34,716 nt of DNA from Mycoemilia scoparia (lineage: Eukaryota > Kickxellomycota > Kickxellomycetes > Kickxellales > Kickxellaceae), in NCBI GenBank assembly GCA_027575805.1, contig JANBPU010000167.1:1-34716 (forward strand), in the 5' to 3' direction. Of the stretch, positions 10,068 through 22,421 are shown one piece after another (position 1 is the stretch's first letter; the number at the start of each line of letters is the position of its first letter). The position numbers were made by a program, and so were the translations under genes. The notes under the pieces are model-generated. The model was given only the letters and a program-made list of their open reading frames with translations. It was not told the DNA's origin and searched no databases.

Positions 10068-13000
10068 CTACTCTTGCTGTTTGTTGTTACACTCCTTGAC
10101 CAAATCACACTTATTAACAACATCTTCAAATATCGACACAAAAGTCTTCCAAGAGCACAGCGAAAGATCCGAGTTGCCTTCTTTGATACATCCAGGGATT
10201 ACGACAGGAACTTCATTGGCCAACACACGAACATAATAAGAATCAACAGGACTACGCTTATTCTGGCCCGTCATCCTCCTACCATCGCCAGCAGCGCCAG
10301 GTTTTGATGTTGCTTTTGTTGTGGCTGCAACGTCGATAAACCCATGCTCACGCTTGTATAGCTCGAAAATAAAGTTTGCAGCAAATGGCGAAACTTGACT
10401 AGACCTGAACACACGATTTTTGATTTGATCCAAAGTCCAATCGCCCATGAACTCGTCATCTTTATAAAAACGTTCATAATCTTTTGCATCTCCGCCAACA
10501 CTTCGTTTATGGTCTCTAATGAAATCGAATGAAGGGCGATTATCACCACCAACGCTGCTGTCTGACAAATACTGTTGTTTGTAAGGCGACACAGTTCCAT
10601 TTGGTCCACCACCATTGCTGCTACCACCATTAATTTCTGGTCGGATTGGTTGAAGAATATTACTCAAAAAGAATATAGTCTCAGAATGGCCGAATCTGAA
10701 AACACCACGTCTTCTGTTGCTCTTGATACCATTAGAATCTCTATCAGCCAACTTTCTATTGTTGTTATTTTCGAGTTCGATCGAGTCTTTGATATCAGTT
10801 TCTATCCGACTTTCAAGTTCATTTACAATATTCGAAAACAATTGGCATGCCATATCCTTATTGATCTCTGGGCCCGAAACGCCATACTTGTGGGTATATT
10901 TAATTTCATCACGATATTCCAACAACATACGATCGTAGTCGTCCAAGAGCGAACAGAATTGGCCAGCTTCTTGGGTATTTGCGTATTGGAATCCACAAGC
11001 CTGATATAGGACACTGATATCTTTCATAGTCAAATCGCTCCCCTTATTGTTTCCCATTGACATGCCAAATCGTCTAGCAAGTTTTGAGTGAGCGGGGATA
11101 TCATGAGTCTGATCAAACACTTTAGTCTGTGGCTTAATCACGCTCTTCTTTTCATCAGCAAATCCAGACTGCCAAGCCGGGCATGAAAGTTTTGCGGCCA
11201 GCTCCATATCCTGACCGAGTGGGAGGGTTTTTGTAAATACGGCGTCCATGCGTGATTGACCAAGATTTCCGGTACCTTCGAATAAGCCAAGTGAGAATGA
11301 CATGGCCGATTCTGCGGTACGGGCTAATTCGGAACTCATGAATTGGTAGCGTTCAGGATGGTAACGTGGTTCAAGGAGATCATGGTAACGAACACGGGTT
11401 CGTTTTCCAAGAGTGTAGTGGTCAAGGTTACCGGCAGTTGAGAGCTCGGCATCCAGGAATTTGTTGGTGAATAGGGATGAAGATGTGAACCAATTGGCTA
11501 CTTTTTTGGCATCAGCAGTCGTACCATAGGTGCGCAATTTCTCAGCAAGTGCCAAATAGTCATCCATATCATCGGATTTTGGATACCTCGTGCCTACAGT
11601 GTTAAAAAAATATAAACCATTTGTTAATTAGCTTGTTCAAGAGTGCGTGTGTCTGTGTACATATTGCGGGATGGTCAATGACATATATATGCATGCACAA
11701 CCACAAAAATGGACGCAAACTCATTAATGGCATTGGTTTATGCGATTTTTATGGTTGTATGGATTTTGGTCCTTGCCATAAAAATTAAAAGGGACAACCA
11801 CATGCCAACAGAAGATGCTAAATATCCAAATAGGACTTCATAACACATGGGTATGATCATCCGGTAGCTGAATGAACAAATAATGGGTGGGTGAAAGGGT
11901 GGTCGTCCACGTCGGAAGTCAGTGGTAGCAGCGAAGCGGTCTTGGGAGGTGATCAGCCATTTAATCAACACAAATCAACCACGTGTAACAATGATCACTC
12001 CACGAAAAGATGGTGTCCTGGTCATGTAATGTGACCTTTTTGGCTGTGCTGGTGGCGGTGGTTGGTATCCATGAAGCTTGAAATATGACTCCGGCAGATA
12101 CAGCGATGGTGGTGACTTTCATTTACTTTGTCCATGTGTATGGTTCATGAACGGAGATGCCGAAATGTGCAGTTCTTTGTGTGTGTGTGCGTGTGTGTGT
12201 GTTTGTGGAAGAGATATGCAATGGAGAAAGCGTGGAACAAGTGGATTATTAGCCAATACCAATATCGAAATTTAGGTTTACTTTGACAATCATGACATCA
12301 TAGTAGACCTGGTGACTGATCGCCAGAAAAATTTTAACCATCCAACCCAACTTTGATAGCAATATTGCGATACTCGACTGATAATTCCCTTTCTCCTCCT
12401 GAAACAAACAAGATATAACAAAAGACAGTGGAGAACGAAATGCCATATTTCTTGGCAAAATTCGAATCAGCCAGCAAGTATCGTCACCATAGGTCGGACT
12501 AATGTCTTTGTGTATGCTTGTAATTTGAGGCAAAAAGTATCCAAATACACACAAAAGAGAGGAGAGGAGGGGACGGGCAAAGAAACGAACTCTCTGGCTA
12601 CAGTGGTTAGTTATTATTGTTACCACTGTTGTTGTTGTTGTTGGAGAGGAAAGTCGATTTCGGCAATATTTTGATTTACCAGAGAAGAGAGAAGTTCACT
12701 ATGTGATTGCATAATGACGACATTATCGTTCAAAACTGCACACACACACACACACACACACTGACAGACAGTTTAACGGTTTGGATGCGTACATCAAATC
12801 CAAAAAATGCATGCATATATCGTCGTCATTGCTTTGATCCCCCACAGGAAAACGAAGTTCTGAAAGCCATTCACCACCCATCATCATCATTGTCCTTTTG
12901 TAATAATCACAGAAGCAAAACACAACAAGCAAGCTGTCGATTTCTTGCCATTGTTGCATGCATATTGAAATCCAAAAATGAACAGACCGCCCACATCGAT

Positions 13001-14044
13001 TCACCCATTCGTTTTGTGACACGCCCATGAGGTGTTGGAAATGCTTTGAATAGAAATAAAGAATAAGAAGCTTACCATGTCTAACTAACTATTATCAAAT
13101 ACAAAGAAGTCAATAGAGTTAGCTATTGTTGGCTTACTCGACCTAAGCACACACACACACACACATACGCACAACAATGGTGAGAATATACTTACATATT
13201 CAACCATAATGATCTTGAATTCAGAAGGAACCGAAATGTCCTGCTCGACAATAGATTGAGGCAATGTCCAGTACGGGGTTCTGGTACCCAAATGTCTAGG
13301 AATATTATTGGTATCAAATACTATCGACTCAACACCATTTTGGCCATCCCCATTCACGTTTTTGTTATGGCTATAGTTGCTATTGGCGGCCGCTTTGTAG
13401 TTTGATCCAAAGTATCCCCACCACAACTTTTCCATGGGCGAAGCAGAGTCCCATCTCCATAACGGCGTAAACGACAATAATATCAAGGTCGATAGAATTA
13501 CAAGCGTCAGAGTAATAGCAAAGAATAGCGTTACTCCTGAACAACATAGCTTTTGGGTCAACTTTTGTGCCCATGACCTTGGTCGTGTTTGCTGCTGACT
13601 TCGGCCTCCATTGTTAGGGTTGGGAAAAAGAAGATGGGGATTATAGGAACCGCCACTTTCTGCAAGTAGTGGAGTCATTTCGCCGGATTTCTTTTCATCA
13701 ATAACACTACTACTAACACTATCGCTGAAGCAACTGGCACTTCTTAATCCACTTGTGCCGTAGCTGTATATGTAGTTCGAATGAACAATCGGATCGGTCA
13801 CCGAATGTTTTCTAATGTTATTATTATTATTAGCAGCAGTAGTAGTAGTATCTGTAGTATTGTTGCTACTCGGGATCGAAGAATGTGAAGTTGAATAAGC
13901 ACGACTATGCTGGTCTTCAGGTGGACTGGATACAGAAAAAGAATAGTTCTGACGAAGATAGCTACTGTTGCTGTTGCGATATAATCTATGGATGTGGGGA
14001 TTAGGTAAATATTCCTTTGGACTGTCTTGTTTGGTAGAAGACAT
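10068..14044 (-). CDS. MINPP1-type histidine acid phosphatase, type II membrane anchored (3 exons)
   Basis: Exons 14044-13196, 13088-13076 (13 nt) and 11593-10068 join in phase to 795 residues. Residues ~1-165 are a Ser/Asn/Thr-rich tail. Residues ~169-194 form one hydrophobic segment (TLFFAITLTLVILSTLILL), giving a type II topology with the enzyme domain in the lumen or outside. The domain starts with LGTRTPYW, then the histidine-phosphatase signature RHGTRYP at 286-292 (nucleophile H287), and later FRFGHSET with proton-donor pair H590/E592. The C-terminal YYVRVLANEVPVVIPGC resembles the closing strands of multiple inositol polyphosphate phosphatase. Family role: dephosphorylation of InsP6 and lower inositol phosphates. 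The cytosolic tail, poly-T/N tracts and lack of a cleavable signal differ from animal MINPP1. The RHG codons are split over two introns, and the model is anchored by that motif. The substrate is inferred. Confidence 0.85.
11594..13075 (-). other. 1.48-kb intron 2 of the MINPP1-type gene
   Basis: GTAAGC donor directly after the 13-nt exon 2, and TGTAG acceptor before GCACGAGG. Other introns in this window are about 50-210 bp, so this one is exceptional. It contains a (GT)n/(CA)n pair (12178-12205 and 12739-12760) and other low-complexity sequence. Open frames inside (e.g. 12249-12626) show no recognisable protein. No tRNA or convincing snoRNA boxes were found by eye. Confidence 0.7.
12739..12760 (+). 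repeat. (CA)11 microsatellite
   Basis: Eleven perfect CA units inside the long MINPP1-type intron. Confidence 0.95.
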
Positions 14045-16702
14045 CTCTTGGTTCTAGTAGGAGAGATTATAAAGACTATGGGATATGCAAATAACACTTA
14101 TTAACAGTGCGGATGTTGTAAGTGTGTGCGTATATAAGAGAAGAGAGAATGGTATGTTGTTGAAGAAAATAAAAGAAATACAATAGCGGATGGGTTAGAA
14201 ATGAAAATGATTGAGAGAGTGGGAGAGAATGGAGTTGAGTTTAAATAGTTTGGCGAAAGAAAGAGAAGAAGTGAGGTGACTATGATGATTATAATGATGA
14301 ACAAAAAACAAAATAGGTGTCAGTCTGACTACCACCGCACGCACTAGCAGTGAACAGATGGATGATGCCCGCTCACCACACACACAGACACAACCCATAT
14401 GGGAAAACTAGGAATGACGGAGTCGCGGAGAGAGGGGTGGTATGTTTAACCAGGATGGGGGTCCACTCAATTAATGTGTGGTCAGTTTCAGATTACCTGA
14501 CCAATACACAGACACAGCACATGCTTACAACAAAACATCGGAAAAACACTTGCTCGAGACTTTTGCGCTTGCTGGCGCTGCCTGTGATGTGGCTGTTACT
14601 CCTTTGTTACTGCCATTAACGAACGCAGAATGTTAGCTAGTCCCTCTCAAATGGGAAAAATATTTTCGATACAAATATACATACATAGCCAGTCAGCAGC
14701 TGGTCATTTGCTCAATAAATGTTCTGGCCGAAATCATTGGTATGTGACCCTCCCCTCCCCCCAATTTTGTTGATGCCGCTGTTGATATGAATGGCCACCA
14801 TAACGCCATCCACCAGCCTAGCCTACTCCACTAAGAATAGACCTGGATGTTATATGGCAGAGTAGTAGTTTCCTCTAAAAGGGCACTAGGATGTTTGTTT
14901 CCTTGGATGCTAGCCAGCCAATCATCACCAAGGCTCCAGCTGAAATGCATAGGGGTATCCTGTCTGTTCCCTTTTGGTAAAGCACTCATCATATATCTAT
15001 TCGTATATCTTGGCCATCTCGGCTTGTGACCATCCCCATTATTGCTTTGGTCTAAACCTGTTTATTAGAAAAACAGCACATGTGCTATCAGATATAGGCT
15101 CAGAAAGAGAGGAGAGGGAGTGTCTTGTTAATGGCCGATGATGATAATGGATGGTTGCTCGTTGAAATAAGCAAATAGAGAGAGAAAGAGTGAGAGTGAG
15201 AGTGAGCCAGCCATGACTCAGAGTTTTACTAACCATTTGCATTTGTTGTCCTGTCTTTGTAAGAAAACAACTAGCGTCTAGAACAACACATTTCTAACGA
15301 ATAAAAGTCTGGTATCTATCCAGGTGGTGGCTCTTTTTCTATTTCTTGTTGATCCTTCAGAAAGAGATGAGGTGGTGGTGGTGGTGGGTCGATATGATAT
15401 AAACTAGTTTTTGAAAATATCCAACAAATCGCACAAAGGCCATGTAGAATAGAGACAGGCTGCGAATAAATCTTTCAAAAAGGGGGAGAGGAGGGATGCT
15501 GTCCTATGTAATGCACAATGGCTTAGCACGAGGTAAAACCATTGGTCACAAATCCCACTCCAATCAACTATTAAGAATGTTATGCTTATGGCTGGCTGAC
15601 ACCACAATTCCATTTCTTTTTTAAAAGCAGCACAGCCCAAGGGGGGTGGGGGTGTGTGTGATTCATGTGGCAATAGCAACGGCGGCTGTAAATGAACATT
15701 CATACACATGTAAATAAACACATGCCCTTGGCTGCTATTAGTTGTTAATAATCATTGACCCTGTCCCGTACTGGCCTATGAAACTAACTAGCCACTCTCA
15801 CCTAAGATCATGTTTCTCTTATTGACACGCAAACAAATAAATTCTTCAAGCAGCTACAAACCAAACAGATGTGTGTGTGTGTGTATGCAGCAAAATGCTT
15901 CCAAGGATGATAATCGTTTTTGTGTGGTTTCTGGCATAAAAAGCACGTTATCCAATTATTCTACATACTTTTTGAATGTGTACATGAAGCTGGTTGGTCT
16001 TTGGGTAACTTTTCTTTTTCTCATACCACTGCTATAAAGTCTCTATAGGTTAGTTGGGGAGAGAGAGAGAGAGAGGAGAGCTTTAAAATTTGTTTTAATT
16101 GGTGGTGGTGGTGGATTACTTGATGTCTGTGTGTGTATCAATAGGCCAATGCTTTAAATGTTTCTATTTAATTTCTTGGAATCTCCCCCTATTCTTGCCT
16201 TGATATACAAGTGTGTGGAGGTTGGTCGATTGTGAGTTTTTTTTCGATCCGACTATTACTACCTATTACTACATCATCGTTATTATCATCATCATCGAAT
16301 AATATCTAACCAACAAAATCAAAACGTTGTCTATTAATGAATTCCCATTGGCTCTTTATTCGTCCAAAGATTTTTAAATGAATTTATTTATTTTTTTTTC
16401 GTTTTCTAAACTCATTAATAATAACGATTCTTTTGGCTCTTTCTCATACTACTTTAGTAGAGTGACAGTTGCCCTGATGCTATTTCTAGATGAGTCTGCT
16501 GATGTGTGAATTCTCGTGACACTCCTTCTAAATTAATTAGAATGCCTTCATCGTTTTCCCCCTTTGCAACCTACCCCCTCCTTCCTCTGTATTATCCCCC
16601 TCTATTTTAATATAAAATTGATGGGAAGAGTTGGTGTATACGTACGTAGGTGGCTGTTTATTCTGCCTTGTAATTCCGTACACACACACTCTCTCTCATA
16701 TA

Positions 16703-16811
16703 TACATGGGTAACAATTTTTGAAGAGTAACATCTCTTTTTGGTGGTCAATGATTATAGGCGCAATCCCAGCCAAATGAATGACTAATCCTTCAAATGTT
16801 ATCTCTCATAT
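16703..16811. mobile_element. MITE-like element, copy 4
   Basis: Left end CATGGGTAACAATTTTTGAAG, right end TCCTTCAAATGTTATCTCTC. The interior TTTGGTGGTCAATGATTATA and CAGCCAAATGAATGA words match copies 1, 6 and 8. Confidence 0.75.
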
Positions 16812-17036
16812 GTAAAGATTGAATATAATATGTTAAAAGATAATATCTTTGATATTTTAAACTATACTATATTGGGTTTTTAGTCACATCTTCAATAACC
16901 AAAAACTAATGTGGGTATATATATAAAAGTTTGTAAGTACCCCTTTGTTAATCTCTTCAAGCATTTGCTGCTCTTACTAATAAATGTTAGACAGAGTGGT
17001 ACCAAACATCTTACCATATTTACGGGATCCTAAAAA

Positions 17037-17077
17037 TGATGATGATGATGATAATAATAATAATAATAGTAATAATT
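17037..17077 (+). repeat. (GAT)n/(AAT)n compound microsatellite
   Basis: Consecutive GAT units run into AAT units with one interruption near the end. Confidence 0.9.
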
Positions 17078-17995
17078 AGAGATGCAGGTAATACAATCCA
17101 CAACATATAAATCTTTGTTTATCACCATCAGTTTAATCGCAAACATGTACTTTACATTCACATGAAATGTGATCATATTATATTTCTTTGTGTTTTTCAA
17201 GTTATGTGTTGTCTGTCATCCTGGCAGTTTGTATGTTCATTTATGTAAATGTAAATGTATCGGATTGTAGTATATTAGTTTGTGCGTCATAATTTTGCTT
17301 AAAGCATCTTTATCAAAATGCGATGCAATACTCTACGGAAAATATTTATTTGTGCTTTAATTAAAATTCAACTGATATTTATAGCTCTACACATACACAC
17401 ATACTAAAGCATAGAATTTAGTTCAATAACTATTTTGATAGTGGATGTGATTGTTTTTGTTACAAACTATTTGGTTATTATTAATGTTATTAGTTGAATT
17501 ATGTCATACATGTATTTGCATACCCCTCCCCCCAATTTAATTATCTTCCTGTTCTAAATACTATTTTCTATAAAGTCCTTGTTCAGTCTTCTCTCTCTCA
17601 CTCTCTCTTTACTACCATTATCGTTAAATTGACTATGTTTACTATCTTCACAAAGGTATACATATATGTAATTGTATTCCCCCCAATCCCCGTAATTCCC
17701 ATTTAGTCAGCCTTAATGCTTTGTTGGGGATTGTTACTTTTTTATGAACCATGTGATTAGAAATTAAAATGAAGATGATGTCATTAAGCTTCTGTTTTTC
17801 TATGTGTTCTAATAATGATAATAACAACCGTAAATATTTATGTTATTGTAGTAGTAGTAGTAGCAGTGGTGATGCCCATATTGTAACAAGGTTTTATATA
17901 ACCACAAATACGTCTCCTACGTAATATTTCAAACTATATGAAAATGAGAGACACACACACAAAAACACCTGATCTGGATATATGCCACTTGTAAA

Positions 17996-18036
17996 TCCTC
18001 CCCCTCCCCCTCCCTCTCCCCCTTTCACCCCTTTTT
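17996..18036 (+). repeat. C/T-rich strand-asymmetric tract
   Basis: Almost 40 bases of CCCTCCCCCT-type sequence, only C and T until the last few bases. Together with the G-run on the same strand about 290 bp further on (18321-18330), it gives local mirror-type and G-quadruplex-capable sequence. Confidence 0.8.
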
Positions 18037-18079
18037 TCGGATACTTTGAATAAAAGAACACCATACATTGCTATTTGAT

Positions 18080-18087
18080 TGACGTCA
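18080..18087. promoter_or_regulatory. CRE-type palindrome TGACGTCA
   Basis: A perfect 8-bp ATF/CREB-type site in the gene-free region between CBP80 and the MINPP1-type gene. One 8-mer match is expected by chance about once per 65 kb at even composition, so function is only possible. Confidence 0.3.
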
Positions 18088-18381
18088 TTTTGCAGTCAAT
18101 TTAACCTTATTGAACGCACCCACACCCACACACAGGCTCAAACTGAAACTCATTCAATATTGCTTTAAATATTACTATTATGGCAAAGGCAAATGGATGC
18201 TTGTCTTGTATCTTTGAATACCTTTGCAGTTGCCATTGCGGTTTTGAGGTTTTAGCAGCAGTAGTAGTAGTAGTAACCTTAGTTGTTACGTATATCAATA
18301 GAGTTAGAGGGGAAAAAATAGGGGGGGGGGTGAGGTGCTTATAATACTGGACATCACCATTTTGTTCATCAATGCGTAGTC

Positions 18382-18470
18382 GTTATTTAAGGGTGACTAT
18401 TTGATAATCAACTGTAATTGCCCCCTACAATCGTTGGCAGCCACCAAAAGATACCCTTCAAATGACGTTG
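18382..18470. mobile_element. MITE-like element, copy 5 (degenerate)
   Basis: Left end TTAAGGGTGACTATTTG, right end CCACCAAAAGATACCCTTCAA. The interior matches the complement of copy 6 (TTTGGTGGC, TTGTAGGGGGCAATTACAG). Its terminal inverted repeats have lost most of their outer bases. Confidence 0.55.
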
Positions 18471-18840
18471 TTGGTCCGCAATCTCACTGATACATTTGGG
18501 ATGATTTATTTTCAGATGCTCAAAAAAGTTTTGTTGTATTGTTATAATTGACTATTTTGGAATTCTTTTTAAAATAAAATATTGATTCATTCATGTGTGT
18601 TTGTCATTCTACATAAACAATTAATTTGTTCAGTTGTTTATAAATGGAGGGACACACACACACACACAAACATATACATATAGACTATATTGCTATTACT
18701 GCTCTCTCAGTTATATCGCTAGAACACCTTCCATCATATGACACGTAGCGTATTATCATAGCCACATCATCATACACAACAAATACGATCGAATTATGTC
18801 GCGAATATCAATGGCGTTCTTGATGGCACGGAGCTACAAC

Positions 18841-21758
18841 TTATGATGTAAACTGGCATATATCCTCAAATGCCTGGCGAAGCTCTGGTTTAGACGATGT
18901 CGAAAATACCAATGAATCCAACGTGACTGCCAATCCTTTAATCTGCTGACGATAAAGGCGCAAGAACTCGCGATAACGACCAAGCAACCACCAGTGATCA
19001 AGTTCATCAGCATTTTCACTATGACCACCACCTCGTCCATTATTATTGGTAATATCCTCATCCACATTTCCAAGCTGCTCATTATTAACGATAGCATCCA
19101 TTGAATTGAGTTGCTCAACAAACTTCTCAATAGTCTTGATGATGACATTCTTTTGCTCTTGTCGAAGTTCAGTCAATGTATTTTGGTACTGTTCGATCTG
19201 ACTATACGACACATTAACCAAATCATCATCATCATCATTGTTGTTATTATCGTCTCTCTCCATATCATTTTCATCCTTTGTTGCACTACCATCACCACCA
19301 CTACCACCACTGCTACCAGAAATTGTCTTTCGGGCTTCGGCAATTCTCTTTTCTAATTGATCAACACGGAGATTGACTTTTTGAACAGTATTATGCAAGG
19401 CCTCCCAATAATGGAATCGATTCCATTGACCCAAATGACTACCCGCATCAAATACAGCCTCAACAACCGTGATCGGATCAATAACACGATAATTCAGCAA
19501 TTTATCCAAAGTAATAACATACATCTGTGGATTAAGAATCCAAAATTCCTCAGTTATTTTGGCGATATGTAGTTTAGCATCACTTCCCGCCGAATATTTT
19601 TGCAAAACCGGCATGTATCTTTCAATAGCATTCAGCATATGACTAAAGGTCTTGCTTCCTGACAACAACACATGCTGGATCAGCATTTCGCGTGCCAGGT
19701 TTGTACGTTCTTGCTCATCATCCAAATCGTCCCACTGCCCATAATGCTCATCCAAAATTTCGTTGACCTGGTCGGCGGTTCCTTTGGCCTTAATACATTT
19801 ACCAACCGCAACAGACACTGCTTTTGTACGGTCATCCATTACATCGACCGTGAACTTGAATTTAGGCCCCGGTGCTTTGGGCGGCATTGCTTGGTGTAAT
19901 GACTGTGGCATGATTTGCTTGATTCTTTCAAAATACGATAGCCGGATGATTTTGGAAATGCTCTCGGTTATGAATGTCTTTTGTGGGGCATTGTAGGTCT
20001 GGGTCTTGATGTCTTCTTCCCAGTCCTTCCAGGTCCATTGGTATCCGAAATTGCTGATGAATGTTGAGAACCAGTCTGAGAAGCGGTTTATCAGCTCAGC
20101 ATCCATTTGGGGGAGTCGGTTGTATAGGAGACGGATTGAGCTTCCGGCTATGTGGAATGTGAAGTCTGAGCCCAGTTTACATAGTTCTACGGCGAATGAG
20201 CTGAGGAATATGTCATGGTCGTGCTGGGATGGTGTGGATAGCAGGTTGGTTAGTACTGTTTCCATTATAAGTCTTTCGATAACCAGTGGCTTGCCTATTT
20301 CACTGCTTCCTTTGATCTGGACTGCCTGATCATCATCGCCTCCGTCTGCATTTTCTCTCCCGGCCGCTGCCCCTGTGGGATTGGCAGTATTTGGTTGGGT
20401 ATCTTGAACTGCTTTTGCTACATTGGGTAGACACAATAAATGAATTCCTAGAACGCATCTGGCACATTCCTTGCGGTTATAGTCAAGCTGATTCAAGGAA
20501 TCGGTTATCAAATCTTGGATGATGAATCTCTGGATCTTGAGTTTAGGATCATAATCAAATATCTGAATAGTGGGTCTGGGGATTCTAAAGTATGCTAGGG
20601 CTGATGGAGATTCGTTATAGCCGCCCGAGCCGGCACTTTCTAGTCCAGTTGAGTCCATGTTGGACCCATTTGAGTTCTGAGGAGGTGGTAAAGTTAGTGG
20701 TGGGAATGAGTGTTGCATGGCCTGGCTCAACTCATTCTCAAACAAATCGTAAGGAGTAACAATGGTGTTGAGATTCCATTCATTTCTTGGCAAAACCGAC
20801 ACAAATTTCTTTAGCCAGGTCAAACCATCGACTGAGCTGGGCTCATTATCAAAGATGTGTGTGATCTTGCTAGGGAAAACCGAGCGTCTGCCATCGACGT
20901 ATGTGCTAATAACGCCCATCAATCTTTCCAGCTCTTCGGGTAAGTTGAGTTGGAGTTGCTTTCCAGCCCATGGGAGAGTCGACAAAACAACATAAACCAA
21001 ATTATCCATATACTCGGATTGCTGAGGAGCTGCCCCACCACCATTGTTGGCATTTTCAGAAATGGGTTTTAGGATGTGGTTATAAATAGAAATCATTGTA
21101 GTCGAGTTGATGGCATTTGCTGATACCAACACGGCAAAGAATCTCAAAAGAACCTTGACTGATGACCAATCTTTGAATTCAAGTTTTTGGTTCAGTGTTG
21201 CGTAAATGGAGTTGACGATAGTAGCGCCAGTATCGTAGCTTTTGGAATTGATCAATCCCAAAAGGGTTCCGTAGATAGTTACCTTCCAAGGGAACTCGAG
21301 GACACATTGTCTTAGGGTCTTGAGAATAAGGTCTGGGAATTTGGAATAATCTCTTTGGATAACCCCGCTAAGGGCATCCAAATTACTGCGTAGCTCATCG
21401 CCAGCTTTGTCGCCAACCTTAGCAATCAAAGTTGAAAGACGCTTTTCTACATCAGCACTTGCATCTCCAGCGGCGGCAGCGCCGGCATCATTGCGACCAC
21501 CTCTGCCACCACCACGGGGGTTTCTATAAGGACCACTACGACCACCAGATCTTTCGTATGGTTTTCGGCCGTGATTATGATAGTTGTGACGACGTTGGCG
21601 TCCAAACTCGTCGATTTCTATTATATTTTTTTTGGGGGGGGGGTTGGGTGTTGAGTAAGTCACTTTTATTTTGACCTTTGCTTTTAGATACAACATTATT
21701 AAAGATTTATTAGAAATAGTTAGTTACCTGCACGTCCGCCTCCAAATCGTCCTTGCAT
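18841..21758 (-). CDS. CBC1: Nuclear cap-binding protein subunit 1, CBP80 (2 exons)
   Basis: Large subunit of the nuclear cap-binding complex, which binds m7G-capped RNA together with CBP20 and acts in splicing, export and the pioneer round of translation. Exons 21758-21728 (31 nt, MQGRFGGGRA) and 21617-18841 join in phase to 935 residues. After an Arg/Gly-rich head (SGGRSGPYRNPRGGGRGGR), the MIF4G domain starts around KRLSTLIAKVGDKAG. Family landmarks follow in order: EFPWKVTIYGTLLGLINSK, STLPWAGKQL, the tryptophan block WTWKDWEED, LSYFERIKQIMPQ, and the tail FWILNPQMYVITLDKLLNYR. A fungus-specific Gly/Ser and Asn/Asp-rich insertion lies near residues 820-850. Length matches the 790-900 residue family plus these insertions. 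The first-exon start is chosen because the unspliced reading begins with a non-ATG codon inside the intron. Its start lies about 660 bp from the divergent PUS3 start. Confidence 0.92.
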
Positions 21759-22421
21759 ATTATTATTTATCTCTCAAAAAACAAATAAAGGTAGAGTTCT
21801 AGAAATTCGAGCAAATGGCATAGAATTCGTCAGTATGTGTGCATGTGTATTTGCAAAGACAATCTAACTGTTGTAGCATTCATAGAAGCTCAAATGTGCC
21901 ATACTTACATGGAAAAATAATAATAAAGTGACTTGAGTGAGTATTTAGGCAATGACCAAAATGATTCACGGAAATTAATCCAGGATTTGAAAATGTATAT
22001 ATGAACGAAATGAAAAAAGTAAGGTTGTAGGTATTAATCGATTCGGCTAGCTACTAGTTTTACCAAAGCAACAAATACTGATAATACTACTAATTTTCTA
22101 TTAAAGGGAAGAGAAACAGAGTTTTATAAGATGGAAAACCAAAAAGCGCAAATGTATTCCTACATCAACCAGTGCTTTTCTTTTTACTTGATTGTTTGCA
22201 TCATTGCCTTTAAGACGCGTGTATGAGTTTTCTTTATTAAAGTAACAAGACTTGGAATGATTTAATCAGATTTGATTCGTAAACTCAAAGGGTTTGGTAG
22301 TTATTGCAAAATTGTATTGTAATCACAACTAGTACAACTTTTAATACCAGGACAGTTTCTTTTGTCTGTTGTTGAATTCCAAAAAGAAAAAACCTTTGAA
22401 ATCTTGACAAGTTTCTTGGGT
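21759..22421. other. Divergent promoter region of CBC1 and PUS3
   Basis: 663 bp between the two start codons. AT-rich, with no convincing TATA box on either side. It may include an extra non-coding leader intron for CBC1, since a CTTAC word (GTAAG on the minus strand) occurs near 21904. No RNA gene was seen. Confidence 0.4.

Larger units (their letters stand above)
14045..18840. other. 4.8-kb region without a supportable gene
   Basis: Lies between the start of the MINPP1-type gene and the end of CBP80. Open frames are short (105 codons or fewer), rich in simple sequence and without recognisable domains. It holds many purine/pyrimidine and CA/GT tracts, one MITE (16703-16811), one degenerate MITE (18382-18470), a trinucleotide tract (17037-17077), a C/T-rich tract (17996-18036), a G10 run near 18321-18330 and a palindromic CRE-type TGACGTCA. 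No tRNA or rRNA was recognised. It could be a long upstream regulatory region for the phosphatase gene or simply an expanded intergenic space. Confidence 0.6.

Noticed and set aside
10575..11009. 144-codon plus-strand ORF
   Set aside because: Antisense shadow of the MINPP1-type coding exon.
12249..12626. 125-codon minus-strand ORF inside the MINPP1-type intron
   Set aside because: No protein family features. The phosphatase motif joins perfectly across this segment, which marks it as intronic.
13131..13140. Alternative 5-nt microexon pair for the phosphatase
   Set aside because: Using GTCGA plus ACATG also keeps phase but gives V-E-H-G and destroys the invariant arginine of RHG. The single 13-nt exon restores L-V-R-H-G.
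13085..13195. Read-through of phosphatase exon 1 into VSIFSPLLCVCVCV...
   Set aside because: This is translation of a GT repeat after a strong GTAAGT donor, i.e. intron sequence.
15404..15721. 105-codon minus-strand ORF in the gene-free region
   Set aside because: Composition is that of translated simple sequence, with no domain, no splice context and no start-site support.
22362..22421. Further 5' extension of PUS3
   Set aside because: The frame is open but begins with TTG. The first ATG is at 22422.
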